The notes under the pieces were generated by a model. That model made no database searches. It saw only the letters and a list, made by a program, of their open reading frames with translations, and was not told where the DNA came from. The position numbers and the translations under genes are program-made. A stretch of DNA of 64,000 nt from Mycolicibacterium frederiksbergense (GTDB lineage Bacteria; Actinomycetota; Actinomycetes; Mycobacteriales; Mycobacteriaceae), in contig NZ_JARXVE010000013.1 in NCBI RefSeq assembly GCF_029893345.1, forward strand, positions 62,001 through 126,000. Direction: 5' to 3'. Below are positions 33,737 to 43,529 of this stretch, piece by piece (within the stretch, counting starts at the first letter, position 1; each line of letters begins with the position of its first letter).

Positions 33737-34966
33737 GTGGGCCCAAACCGGCCCGGGAGCCGGCCTCTCGACCAGCCAGCACCGAAACTTCGGATCCTCG
33801 TCGTCGGTGCCGGGGTAGGCGGTATCTCCATCGCCCGCGGGTTGCTCCGGGACGGACACGACGTCACCGTCTTCGAGCGGCGCTCCAATATGCAGGCCGG
33901 TGGCGGCGCCGTCACCATCTGGTCCAACGGCGCGACGGTGCTGGGACAGCTCGGCGTCGATATGGACGGGGCCGGTCAATGCCTGTCCACGGTGCGGGTC
34001 GTGACATCGACCGGGCGACCGCTGTCCACGCTCGACCTGACCGCGATCGAGGACCGGCTGGGCGAGCCTATTCGGATGGTCCCGCGACAGGTCCTGCTGG
34101 AGAGATTATTGGAAGGCTTTCCGGCCGAACGGATCCGGTGCCGTTCCCACGCAGTCGCAGTGGCCAACAGCCGCAACGGGGCTCGGGTCGAGTTCGAAGA
34201 CGGCAGATGGGCCGAAGGCGATCTGGTGATTGGCGCGGACGGCCTGAATTCGGTCGTCCGCAACATCGTCGGCGCCCCTCATGCCGAGCCGACCGGCTGG
34301 TGCAGCTGGCAGGGCCTGGCCACGCTTGACGGGCTGGATAGGCGCGTCGCCATGGTCGTCATCGGCGACCACGGAAACCTCGGTCTGTGGCCGGCCGGCG
34401 GCTCCGATGTGCAGTGGTGGTTCGACCTGCCGTGGTCCGCCGATTTCGTCCGGCCCGGCCGCCCGATCGAGATGATCCGATCCAATTTCACCGGCTGGTC
34501 CGAGCCGGTTGATCGGCTACTGGCGACGTTGACCGACGATGATCTGGCCCGTTCGCCCTATCCGCATTTTCGCCATCCCATTCCCGGGCCGGGCCACGGT
34601 GCGCTGACCTTGCTCGGAGATGCGGCGCACACCATGCCGCCGACCCTCGCGCAAGGCACCAACCAGGCATTACTCGACACGATGGTGTTGTGCAAGACGC
34701 TTTCGGATGTCCGGAACGGCACCAACGGGAACCTGTCCACCGCGCTGCGCCGGTATGAGAAGGCTCGCCGCCGCCGGGTTGCGGCGGTGTCTCGGGTGGC
34801 CTCCCTGCAGGTGGCGCACGGCGAGGCGGTGCTGCGGCCGGCGGCGATGGTCTCGGACCGGTTGATGACCTGGGTGCTGGCGCGATTCCTGCAGTCGGTG
34901 AGTCACCGTCGGATGGCCGCCGAAATCAACCGCGAACTCGCCGCCGCGACGAGCTGCGGGCAGTGA
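33737..34966 (+). CDS. FAD-dependent aromatic-type monooxygenase
   Basis: A 409-aa group A flavoprotein hydroxylase. The Rossmann FAD motif is VVGAGVGGISIA, the DG motif is GADGLNSVVR, and the GD motif binding the FAD ribityl is LLGDAAHTMPPTLAQG. It would use NAD(P)H and O2 to hydroxylate a hydrophobic or aromatic substrate. The start is GTG 33737, only ten bases after the preceding gene. Its stop overlaps the next start, and the three genes to 36173 are coupled. Confidence 0.85.
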   Translation: MGPNRPGSRPLDQPAPKLRILVVGAGVGGISIARGLLRDGHDVTVFERRSNMQAGGGAVTIWSNGATVLGQLGVDMDGAGQCLSTVRVVTSTGRPLSTLDLTAIEDRLGEPIRMVPRQVLLERLLEGFPAERIRCRSHAVAVANSRNGARVEFEDGRWAEGDLVIGADGLNSVVRNIVGAPHAEPTGWCSWQGLATLDGLDRRVAMVVIGDHGNLGLWPAGGSDVQWWFDLPWSADFVRPGRPIEMIRSNFTGWSEPVDRLLATLTDDDLARSPYPHFRHPIPGPGHGALTLLGDAAHTMPPTLAQGTNQALLDTMVLCKTLSDVRNGTNGNLSTALRRYEKARRRRVAAVSRVASLQVAHGEAVLRPAAMVSDRLMTWVLARFLQSVSHRRMAAEINRELAAATSCGQ

Positions 34967-35553
34967 TGGACCCGGTACGGGTACGGGGCGCCATCGATGC
35001 GCCCGCACGTGGACTCTGGCTGGTCAAGTGGTGCGTGCTGGCCGTTCCGCACTACCCGATACTGCTTCTTCTCTATCTGGTGTATCCGCTGCTGACCCTC
35101 GTCGCCGGCATTGCCATCCTGTTCACCGGGCGGTATCCGCGGCCCATTTTCGACTTCAACGTCGGGGTGCTGCGCTGGTCGTGGCGGGTGATGAACTACC
35201 GGTTTCCGATGAACAGCACCGACAGATATCCGCCGTTCACGCTCGCGTCGCGGCCCGGCTATCCGGGCGATCTGGAGGTCGACTATCCCGAGCAACTGTC
35301 CAACTGGGCGGTGCTGGTGAAGTGGTGGCTGTTGGCGTTCCCGCAGATCATCCTGTGTTGGGCGATGGAGCCGCTGCTGCAGGTTCTTACCGTGATCTCC
35401 GCGGTTCGGTTGTTGGTCAAAGGCAGCATCTCGCCGGGCATGTTCGACCTGCTGATGGGAATCGTGCGGTGGCGTTATCGGGTGGCGGTGTACGTGTCGT
35501 TGATGCGCGACGAGTATCCACCGTTTCGACTGGATCTGGGGTGTCGCGAGTGA
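34963..35553 (+). CDS. DUF4389 membrane protein, internally duplicated
   Basis: A 196-aa protein with two similar halves. Each has a pair of hydrophobic segments (LAVPHYPILLLLYLVYPLL; LAFPQIILCWAMEPLL) and then the DUF4389 block: FDFNVGVLRWSWRVMNY...DRYPPF, and FDLLMGIVRWRYRVAVY...DEYPPF. The GTG at 34963 overlaps the oxygenase stop; ATG 34966 is the alternative. Role unknown; it may anchor or assist the flanking enzymes. Confidence 0.82.
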   Translation: MMDPVRVRGAIDAPARGLWLVKWCVLAVPHYPILLLLYLVYPLLTLVAGIAILFTGRYPRPIFDFNVGVLRWSWRVMNYRFPMNSTDRYPPFTLASRPGYPGDLEVDYPEQLSNWAVLVKWWLLAFPQIILCWAMEPLLQVLTVISAVRLLVKGSISPGMFDLLMGIVRWRYRVAVYVSLMRDEYPPFRLDLGCRE

Positions 35554-36173
35554 AGTACCGTAATCCGTTGTTTCCGTACGTGTATCGGTTCGGCATGCCG
35601 TTCTTCGACCGGCTGTTCTATCGCCGATACCGCCGGGAGGCGATGAGCCACGCGACCGGTCGGCTACTGATCGTCGGCCTCGGCCCAGGAACCGATCTGT
35701 TGTTCCTTCCACCGGCGGTGACCTCGGTTGCCGCCGCGGAGCCGGATCCGGCGATGCGGCGGATGGCCACCGCCCTTGCCCGTCGCCACGGCGTTGCGGT
35801 GGATGTCGTCGACGCGGCAGGTGAGTCGATCCCGTTCCCGGACAACAGCTTCGATTCGGTACACGTCGGGCTGGTGTTGTGCTCGGTCGACGACGTGGCG
35901 GCCACGCTCGCCGAGATCCGGCGGGTGCTGGTTCCCGGGGGCAAGTTGGTCGTCTTGGAGCATGTCCGCGGGGACGGCGTGATGGGCCGATTCCAGGACC
36001 TCATCGCCAAGCCGTGGTCGCGGTTGGCGTCCGGGTGTGAACCGAACCGGCGGACCGTCGAGGCGATTGCCGCGGCCGGATTCGACACCGGGGGACTGCG
36101 CAGCATTCGACGCACCCTGGTGCCGCCGCCGTGCACACCTCATCTGAAAGGTGTCGCCACGGTCTCCAAATAG
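35550..36173 (+). CDS. Class I SAM-dependent methyltransferase
   Basis: A 207-aa methyltransferase of the Methyltransf_11/UbiE type. Motif I is LLIVGLGPGTDLLF, followed by an acidic residue in AAEPDPAMRRMA, motif II around FDSVHVGLVLCSVDD, and motif III RVLVPGGKLVVLEHV. The start is GTG 35550, overlapping the DUF4389 stop (GTGA). The substrate may be the hydroxylated product of the oxygenase two genes upstream. Confidence 0.86.
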   Translation: MKYRNPLFPYVYRFGMPFFDRLFYRRYRREAMSHATGRLLIVGLGPGTDLLFLPPAVTSVAAAEPDPAMRRMATALARRHGVAVDVVDAAGESIPFPDNSFDSVHVGLVLCSVDDVAATLAEIRRVLVPGGKLVVLEHVRGDGVMGRFQDLIAKPWSRLASGCEPNRRTVEAIAAAGFDTGGLRSIRRTLVPPPCTPHLKGVATVSK

Positions 36174-36187
36174 CTTCTGGGTAGCGG

Positions 36188-38715
36188 TTATTCGACGCTG
36201 ACAGCTTCGATGATGTTGAGCCGTGCCGCGCGCCGCGCGGGCGGGATCGAGCCGAGCAGGCTGATCGCCAGCGCGCCGAGGGTGAAGGCCAGCGCCATCG
36301 GGCTCGGCCGGAACGTCACGTGGAAGTTCATGATGTCGCCGCTGACCAGGCTGAACAGCCACTGATCGGTCAGGCCGACCAGCAGCCCCAACACTCCGCC
36401 CACGACGCCGATGGCGGCCGCCTCGGCCAGCACCATGCCCAACGTGTAGCGGCGGCTGGATCCCATCGCCCGCAGCACCCCGATTTCCCTACGGCGTTCG
36501 AGTACCGACAGCGTCAGCGTGTTCAGCAGTGCCACCGCGGCGACGAATACCACGATGATCCACACCGCGTTGGCGATCAGCATGCTCTGATGCAGCGGCG
36601 CCTCCAGACCGGCCAGCGCGGTGTGGCCGTCGTACACGTAGTTGGGTGCGGGCACCGCGGCACGGACGTCGGCCAACAGCCGGTTCGGGTCCACCCCGTC
36701 GGCGGCGGTGACCTGCAGTGTGGTCGCCCCCGGGCGGTCGAACCACGCCCGCATCTGATCCAGGCTCATCCCGATGGTGCCGATGACCGTGGAGAAGTAG
36801 GGCACCAAGGCCAGCACGGTCGTCTGCTGCGGGCCGTGCGGGGTCTGCAGCCGCAGTGTGTCGCCGGCCCGGACGTTCAGCGTCTTGCCCAGATTCTGCG
36901 AGAGCACCACGCCCCGGCCGGCCAGCACGTCGGTGCGCACCGGTTCGTCGAGCGCGCGGAAAAGCGGATCGTGGGTGCCGGCCGCGAAACCGTCCAGCAT
37001 CACCCGGGTTCCGCCGACCACGGCGAACCCGGCAGCCCCCTCGGTGACTGTGGCGGCCCCCGGCACCGCCGCCACTTTCTGGGTAAGACCTTGCGGCAGA
37101 ACGTCGGTGGGGTAGCGGTCGGGAGAGTCGGCGCTCACCCAGACGTCGGCATCGGCGACCGGGGCGAAGATGTCGCGTGCCGAGCGGATCATGTCGTTGT
37201 TGGTCCCGGTGATCACCACCGTGGTGACGACGGCGATCAGCACCGTCATCACCGTGGCCCACACTCGTCGCGGTGCCCGCTCGATCGTCGCCGCCGCCAG
37301 CGCCCCGGCCGATCCGAACACTCGGGCCGCTGCGGCGGTGGTTTTGACGATGGGCGCGGTCAACGCGAAACCGAGTGCGATCTGGGCGGTGAACAGGGCC
37401 GCCATCGCGAGGAAGGCGAACGAGCCCGGCCGGTAGAACACGATCAGGATCGACGCCGCCAGCACAGCGACCGCGGCCACCCCGATGGTGATGCGCAGCC
37501 AGCGCGGGACATTGTCGGCCGCCGACACCCCGACCGGTGCCAGCGCCTCGATCGGTGACACCTTGTACACCTGCCGCGCGGCCATCGCCGATGCCGCCAC
37601 GCTGGTGAGTATGGTCGCGGCGATCGCGGCCGGGATCGCGTAGCCGGGCAGCCAGTATTCGATGCGGGCTTCCAGGCCCTGGGTTACCGTCGGTGGCAAT
37701 CGTCCAATCGCCATGCGGCCCAGTGCTACTCCGAGGGCGGATCCGATGGCGCCGCCGATCAGCCCGAGGATCGCGGCCTCGGCGAGCATGTCGCGCACGA
37801 TGGTGGCGCGTCGGCCGCCGATCGCGCGCAGCATCGAGATGACCGGGCGGCGTTGGGCGATCGCCATGGTCATCGTGGTGTAGATCAGGAACGCGCCGAC
37901 CACCAACGCGACCGCCGCGCCCATCAGGGCCATGTAGTTCATCAGCTTGACGCCGTCACCGGCCCGGGCGGCACGCAGGCTCGGGTCCGCGACGACGGCC
38001 CGGCCGTTCACGGCGGCGGTGACCTTCTCTCGGACGGTGCCCAGGTCCGCGTCCGGGGCAGTGGTGATCAGGATCGAGTCGAGCTGGCCTTGTCTCCCGG
38101 TAACCTGCTGCGCCAACGGAAGTGGGGCCAGCACATAGTGTCCGCCGTTGAGGTCGGCGAGCTGCTTGCCCTGGAGCACCTCGGCGACGGTGACCGACCC
38201 AGAGCCGAGCTGGAAGGTCTCACCTTTCGCATGCCCGACGCCGGGCCCGACCTGGACCCCCTCGGTGACCCCGGATGGTGCCTGAACCTGCACTCCGACA
38301 GCGTCTTTGAGGGCACCTTCCAGGGCGGAGCTGCGGTCGTCGGCGCCGAACAGCAGGACCGGTTCCGACGCGGTGGGCGCGGACATCCGGATCATCGGTG
38401 CCGCGGTCGCGACGCCGGGTACCTTGGCCACATCGGCCAGCACCGCCTCGGGGAAGCCCGCGTCGGTGATGCCCGAGACTTCGAGCGCGGCGATGCCGGC
38501 AACTCCGTCGGCCAGCCGGTTGACCGACCCGGTGATAGAGCCGAAGATGCCGAAGATCGCGACCAGATACATTGCGGATACTGCCATTACGGCGATCGAG
38601 GCGATCGTGCGTCGACGGTGCACCGTGAGCTCGCGCAGGCTGAACACCCGGAGCCGGCTCGCGGCGGCGGTCATCGTCTGGTGCGGTCGGGAGTGCTCCT
38701 CGGGTGCGCGGTGAC

Positions 38716-38719
<4 letters not shown>
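36188..38719 (-). CDS. FtsX-type ABC transporter permease
   Basis: An 843-aa permease with two FtsX repeats and large extracytoplasmic loops, as in MacB/LolC-type exporters and mycobacterial Rv2563/Rv0987-like proteins. Membrane helices cluster at the N terminus (ASIAVMAVSAMYLVAIFGIFG), the middle (MGAAVALVVGAFLIYTTMTM) and the end. The motif LERRREIGVLRAMGSSRR near the C terminus is diagnostic. The start overlaps the ATPase stop by four bases. Probably lipoprotein or envelope-component handling rather than import. Confidence 0.9.
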
Positions 38720-39423
<704 letters not shown>

Positions 39424-39521
39424 GGTGACCTCCCGAGGTTCGGGATATCGGGAGCCTACGCCCGTCGGTGCCCCTTATCTGCGCGAACGTGCGCGTCTGC
39501 TGCCCGACACGCCGCTTTTCG

Positions 39522-39941
39522 TCAGCAGTCTGCGCACTCTCGCGGCGCCAACGTGGCGACGAACCGCGCCTTCTGGTCGGTATCACCGGCGGGGATGATG
39601 CGGGGATTGGTGAGTTGGTAGCGCCGTCCCCGGTGCACCACCCCGGCTCCGCCCGCGGCCTTGATGTTGCGCACCCAATCCGAGCGCTCGCCATAGTTCA
39701 GGACCACCGACACCGAGCGGGCATGGACAAATGCCATGACCGGGGTCCGGTACGGTTTTCCCGACGTGCGGCCAATGTGCTCGATGACCGCCATGTAGGG
39801 CAGGTACGGAGCCCACAGCCGCTGCAGCGGATTGGTCACGTACTTGTTGAACCGTGCGATCACGCGCATCACGCGTGGTCCCAGGATCGTCGCGATCCGT
39901 TCGGCCAGTAAGGCAATCGAATTCGCGATACTACTTGGCAT
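39522..39941 (-). CDS. Ddn-like deazaflavin-dependent nitroreductase family protein
   Basis: A 139-aa split-beta-barrel protein of the F420H2-dependent Ddn/FDR family. Typical elements are VIEHIGRTSGKPYRTPVMAF, NYGERSDWVRNIKAAGGAGV and the following strand HRGRRYQLTNPRII. The start ATG at 39941 has GGGGGAC five bases upstream; the longer TTG frame is unlikely. Members reduce quinones or nitro compounds with F420H2. It ends just before the tRNA that borders the island. Confidence 0.86.
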   Translation of the reverse strand: MPSSIANSIALLAERIATILGPRVMRVIARFNKYVTNPLQRLWAPYLPYMAVIEHIGRTSGKPYRTPVMAFVHARSVSVVLNYGERSDWVRNIKAAGGAGVVHRGRRYQLTNPRIIPAGDTDQKARFVATLAPRECADC

Positions 39942-40064
39942 GTGCGTCCCCCGTCGCTGTCCACCCCTGTGCTGATTCAAGCAGACGCGTGCAGGTCCGG
40001 TATCACTTTCAATCAGGGCTGGCAGCGCCCCGCTACCCAGTCGCCGGGTACGGTGCTACCGATC

Positions 40065-40141
40065 GCCCCCATAGCCCAATTGGCAGAGGCAGCGGACTTA
40101 AAATCCGCACAGTGTCGGTTCGAGTCCGACTGGGGGCACCA
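40065..40141 (+). tRNA. tRNA-Leu (UAA anticodon)
   Basis: A 77-base tRNA with encoded CCA. The acceptor GCCCCCA pairs with TGGGGGC, the anticodon stem GCGGA/TCCGC encloses CTTAAAA (anticodon TAA), and the T arm is GTCGG-TTCGAGT-CCGAC. The variable region is only about five bases (ACAGT), unlike the long class II arm of standard leucine tRNAs. Its 3' part is the left attachment repeat of the island. Confidence 0.88.
40111..40140 (+). repeat. Left att repeat within the tRNA 3' end
   Basis: AGTGTCGGTTCGAGTCCGAC followed by T and GGGGGCACC. The same 30 bases, with A for T at one position, recur at 44578-44607. Integrases typically recombine at tRNA 3' ends of this kind. Confidence 0.8.
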
Positions 40142-40204
40142 GTTCAGTGCATGTTTCTGCTTCAGCCTGTGGTCGGCATGTATGCAGTTTGTGAACTGAG
40201 TTCC

Positions 40205-40543
40205 ATGGCGACGCCGCAGGTTCCCGCGGGAACGCCTGATGTTATGGGCGAGGAGAAGGCCAAGACGAAGGGCAAGCGAACACCCGGCACAGGTGGCGAA
40301 ACCGATCTATGGAAGAGCAAGGACGGCAAGCCCACCAAGCGGGCCACGGGCCGATGGGCTCAGGGACAGGGCAAGCCCCAGGGTATCGGCAGCCGGTGGC
40401 GCGGCTGGTACGTCGGAGACGACGGTAAGCCCCACACGAAGGACTTTCGCACTGAGGCTGAGGCAGAGGCGTGGTTCAACGCGGAGCGGGGCAAAGTCGT
40501 CACCAACGTATGGGTTAGCCCGAGCGTCGGTGTAGAACACTGA
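40205..40543 (+). pseudogene. Truncated tyrosine integrase, N-terminal Arm-type domain only
   Basis: A 112-aa ORF starting 64 bases after the tRNA. The C-terminal half, RWRGWYVGDDGKPHTKDF followed by RTEAEAEAWFNAERGKVV and NVWVSP, is the arm-binding domain found at the N terminus of phage-type integrases. The core-binding and catalytic (R..HxxR..Y) domains are absent: the frame ends at SVGVEH. Its place beside the attachment repeat fits a decayed integrase gene. It may alternatively start upstream at 40150. Confidence 0.65.
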
Positions 40544-40549
40544 CGGCCT

Positions 40550-40858
40550 CTAATCCCACTGGCTCTTGTCGCTGTCTTTCATGCCCTGATCCGCCCTTCG
40601 GACCTTCTCAGCCGCCCACTCGTTGGCTTCCTCAGCGGTGTCGAAAGGAACCGGGGGGTACCGATGGTGGTTCCGTTCGGTGGTCGCCAACCAAGGCTTG
40701 CCACCGTGCGCGGAGGAATCCCGATTTCGTTCCACGTTGACGTTCAGACGGTGGCCAGGATGGAACAATTCGCCGCTGTAATCGGGCTTCTCTTCGTCCT
40801 CGTCTCCGCCGGGTGCCGTTTTTTGGACTTCGTCTTCAACCGGCTTCTCTTCGGTCAT
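40550..40858 (-). CDS. Small acidic hypothetical protein
   Basis: 102 aa, starting at ATG 40858 with GAGGGGGAG upstream. The first third is rich in Glu/Asp (EEKPVEDEVQ, GGDEDEEKPD); the second half contains NHHRYPPVPFDTAEEANEWAAEKVR, reminiscent of short arm-like or WGR-like modules in phage DNA. It converges with the integrase remnant. I do not recognise a family. Confidence 0.6.
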   Translation of the reverse strand: MTEEKPVEDEVQKTAPGGDEDEEKPDYSGELFHPGHRLNVNVERNRDSSAHGGKPWLATTERNHHRYPPVPFDTAEEANEWAAEKVRRADQGMKDSDKSQWD

Positions 40859-40921
40859 ACGCTCCCCCTCGGAGACTTGTTCGTACAGACACGTTAGCCC
40901 GATCCTCGCCTCCGTCGATGA

Positions 40922-41305
40922 CGAAGCCATTGGGGACGAGCCCACGTCGGTATCGGTGCGGAAGTCATCTCCACCATCCGTGAACTCGGTGAGCGTGGGA
41001 TTGTGCTGCGATCGCTCCGAGAGGGTATCGACACATCGAACGCCGCTGGCCGCATGGTCGCTGGTGTGTTGGCAAGCCTCGCTGAACTTGAGTTGGAATT
41101 GGGGCGTGAACGACGCTCGGCGGCCCGTGAGGCTCGGCGCGCACGTGGGCAGGCCATTGGACGCTCTAAGGCATTAGATCCACACAAGGCTGCACTGGCC
41201 CAGCGGATGCATTCGACTGACGAGTCGGCGAGAACAATTGCATCAACGCTTGGCGTCAGCAGGGCGACCGTATTTCGCGTGCTGGCGGGACCCACCGAGA
41301 CTTAG
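40922..41305 (+). pseudogene. Serine recombinase (resolvase family), 5'-truncated
   Basis: The frame encodes the end of the catalytic domain and the DNA-binding part of a Tn3-type resolvase: VISTIRELGERGIVLRSL, REGIDTSNAAGRMVAGVLAS and LAELELELGRERR, then a C-terminal helix-turn-helix SARTIASTLGVSRATVFRVL. The N-terminal ~60-70 residues with the catalytic serine and the DRLGRS block are missing; a stop lies immediately upstream at 40919. Not expected to be active. Confidence 0.75.
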
Positions 41306-41392
41306 CGCACGGACACCGGCTCGGTTGAAGACAGACTACGCCGGACCTGCGTAAGCTCCTTCGTCACAGGGCGCGACCAGTATGGGGGAATT

Positions 41393-43117
41393 GTGGACCG
41401 GATCACCGAGGGGCTTCTTCGAGAATTTTCGGAGGAACGGCAACTCACCAACAAGAGTGTCTCCGATCAGTTCGAAGCGTTCGCAACTTATTGCGTGTTG
41501 TCGCACCAGTTTGATGGTGAATTTGATCCGGTTGATTTACTTACGGGTGGTGGCAGCGACCTCGGCATCGACGGCGCGGCTCTCATTGTTAACGGTGATC
41601 TAGTAACTACACCCGAGGAAATCGCAGATCTGCGAAGTAGGAATAACTACTTGCAGTGCAGGATCGTTCTGGTTCAAGCGAAGACCTCGTCCGGATTCGA
41701 TGGCGCTACGATCACAAATCTTGCAGACAACCTGAACTCTGGATTATTCGCAGAGAACAGTTCTTTGCCCATGAATGAAGAAATTGCAGCATTCAAAGAG
41801 CTTGTTGACACTCTGTATGAGAACAGTCCAGCATTCAGGAGAGGTGCGCCCGACCTGGTCATCAGGTATGCCACTACGGGAACTTGGAACCACGATGACT
41901 ACCTCGAATCGAAGCGCGCTAGTGCAATTCAGCGACTAGAGGGGCTTAGTCTGTTTAGGGATGTCAGCTTTGAGTGCATTGGAGCGCGTGAGCTACAAGA
42001 CCTTTACCGAAAAGCACGCGAGACGGTTGAAGCTGAATTTCAATTTGGCAGTCAAGTGCTATTGCCGGAAATGCCCGGTGTCGAGCAAGCGTATATCGGG
42101 ATCGTAAGTGCAGATGAATATCTCCAATTGATCACCGACGACTCAGGAAGTGTCCGGAAGTCTCTATTCTATGAAAATGTGAGGGACTTCCAAGACTATA
42201 ATTCAGTAAACCACGGCATCCGTGAGACATTGCAATCGCCAGAAGCGCGCGGTCGGTTTCTAATACTAAACAATGGCGTAACTGTAGTAGCACGTGAGCT
42301 GAACGTTGTCGGTAAGAAGTTCACTCTGCGGGACTACCAAATCGTTAACGGTTGTCAGACGAGTCACGTTTTGTTCGATGAGCGCGACAACGTGGATTCA
42401 GTTTTCGTTCCAATGAGGCTGATCGTAACAAAAGACGACGAAGTCGCTAGTAGCGTAACGGCGGCAACAAATCGTCAGACCGAGGTATCTGATGAAGATC
42501 TGGGTGCCCTCGAACACTTGCAAAAACTGCTAGAAAGCTATTTTGCGGCACATCCGATTGAAAAAAGACTCTTCTATGAACGTCGGTCAAAGCAGTATAA
42601 CTCGGTAGTGGGTCTCGAAAAGACTCGAATTATTACGCGAGCTCAACTTGTCCGGGCGTATGCCGCGATGTTCCTTGATGAACCATGGAGGGCCGGACGT
42701 TATTATCAGGAGCTCCTTCGCATCCGCAAGGGCGATATATTCAATGCAAACGATACTCCCGAGCCATACTACGTCAGTGCGGTCGCAGCGTACAGGCTTG
42801 AATACTTGTTCAGAAATGGCTACTTAAGTACTAAGTACAAGCCAGCCCGCTATCAACTTCTTATGGCTCTTCGTCATCTGATTGGCGGCTCTGCAGTTCC
42901 GAACACGCCGAGGAACCTGATCAAATATTGTGAGTCAATAAGTGAAGTGCTCTGGGATGTGCAAGAAGGTCCGGCGGCAATTTCTAGGTTACTGCCCGTC
43001 GTCGACGCCGCTGTCCAGTATACGGAATCGGACGCCAAATTAGACCGCGACACCGTGCGAACGCAGCAATTTACGGACCAGATCATAAAAGGCGTTGTCG
43101 CCCTCCAAGCCGAATAG
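41393..43117 (+). CDS. AIPR-family (abortive phage infection) protein with nuclease-like N-domain
   Basis: A 574-aa protein starting at GTG 41393 with GGGGGAA upstream. The AIPR core runs over about residues 255-400: FYENVRDFQDYNSVNHGI, FLILNNGVTVVARE, and YQIVNGCQTSHVLF. N-terminally, SDLGIDGAALIVNG (D60) and VLVQAKTS (Q95-K97) look like the D...QxK active site of restriction-endonuclease-like folds. AIPR proteins are associated with phage resistance. The gene is clearly A+T-richer than the backbone, a sign of transfer, and sits alone in the island with an unknown gene downstream. Confidence 0.82.
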   Translation: MDRITEGLLREFSEERQLTNKSVSDQFEAFATYCVLSHQFDGEFDPVDLLTGGGSDLGIDGAALIVNGDLVTTPEEIADLRSRNNYLQCRIVLVQAKTSSGFDGATITNLADNLNSGLFAENSSLPMNEEIAAFKELVDTLYENSPAFRRGAPDLVIRYATTGTWNHDDYLESKRASAIQRLEGLSLFRDVSFECIGARELQDLYRKARETVEAEFQFGSQVLLPEMPGVEQAYIGIVSADEYLQLITDDSGSVRKSLFYENVRDFQDYNSVNHGIRETLQSPEARGRFLILNNGVTVVARELNVVGKKFTLRDYQIVNGCQTSHVLFDERDNVDSVFVPMRLIVTKDDEVASSVTAATNRQTEVSDEDLGALEHLQKLLESYFAAHPIEKRLFYERRSKQYNSVVGLEKTRIITRAQLVRAYAAMFLDEPWRAGRYYQELLRIRKGDIFNANDTPEPYYVSAVAAYRLEYLFRNGYLSTKYKPARYQLLMALRHLIGGSAVPNTPRNLIKYCESISEVLWDVQEGPAAISRLLPVVDAAVQYTESDAKLDRDTVRTQQFTDQIIKGVVALQAE

Positions 43118-43529
43118 GAATCGATAGGGCGTCACCAAGACGTACGGTTCTCGCTTGCAGCGATCCACCCGCAGCGTTTGGTGCATGAGTTTGGCCCCCT
43201 CGGGGTGCCCAGAACAACTGGCCACTGATCCCCTCGAACGGCCAGCGTTCGCTCTCCGTGGAGACCGTCCACAGTAGCTTCGCCAACCGTCGCAATCTTC
43301 CAACACACTGCCAACGCTTTGACCAGCGAATTATTAACGCTTCCAACACAGTTCAACGACAACAAACATCCAGCAAGCAGTTCCACTTCAACTCGCCCAA
43401 TCCGATCCTCCACGGCATAGGACAAAGCCGAGGCTGCCTCGCTAGTCAGCGGTGACGACTGCTAGTCGGCTGCCGTGGTGATCAGAAACTGCGTGAAACG
43501 GCCGGTCGCCGCCTGAGAGGATCAGAGGT
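43118..43529. other. 412-base gap after the AIPR gene
   Basis: No convincing coding frame. A minus-strand frame at 43132-43425 has no ribosome site and odd composition. The right end presumably holds the promoter of the gene at 43530. Confidence 0.5.

Noticed and set aside
41393..43117. AIPR gene as part of a restriction-modification or BREX cluster
   Set aside because: No methyltransferase, BrxC/PglX-like or other defence-core gene is present within the att-framed island.
43132..43425. 97-aa minus-strand frame in the gap after AIPR
   Set aside because: Starts at TTG without a ribosome site, shows no domain, and is interrupted in composition; kept as non-coding.
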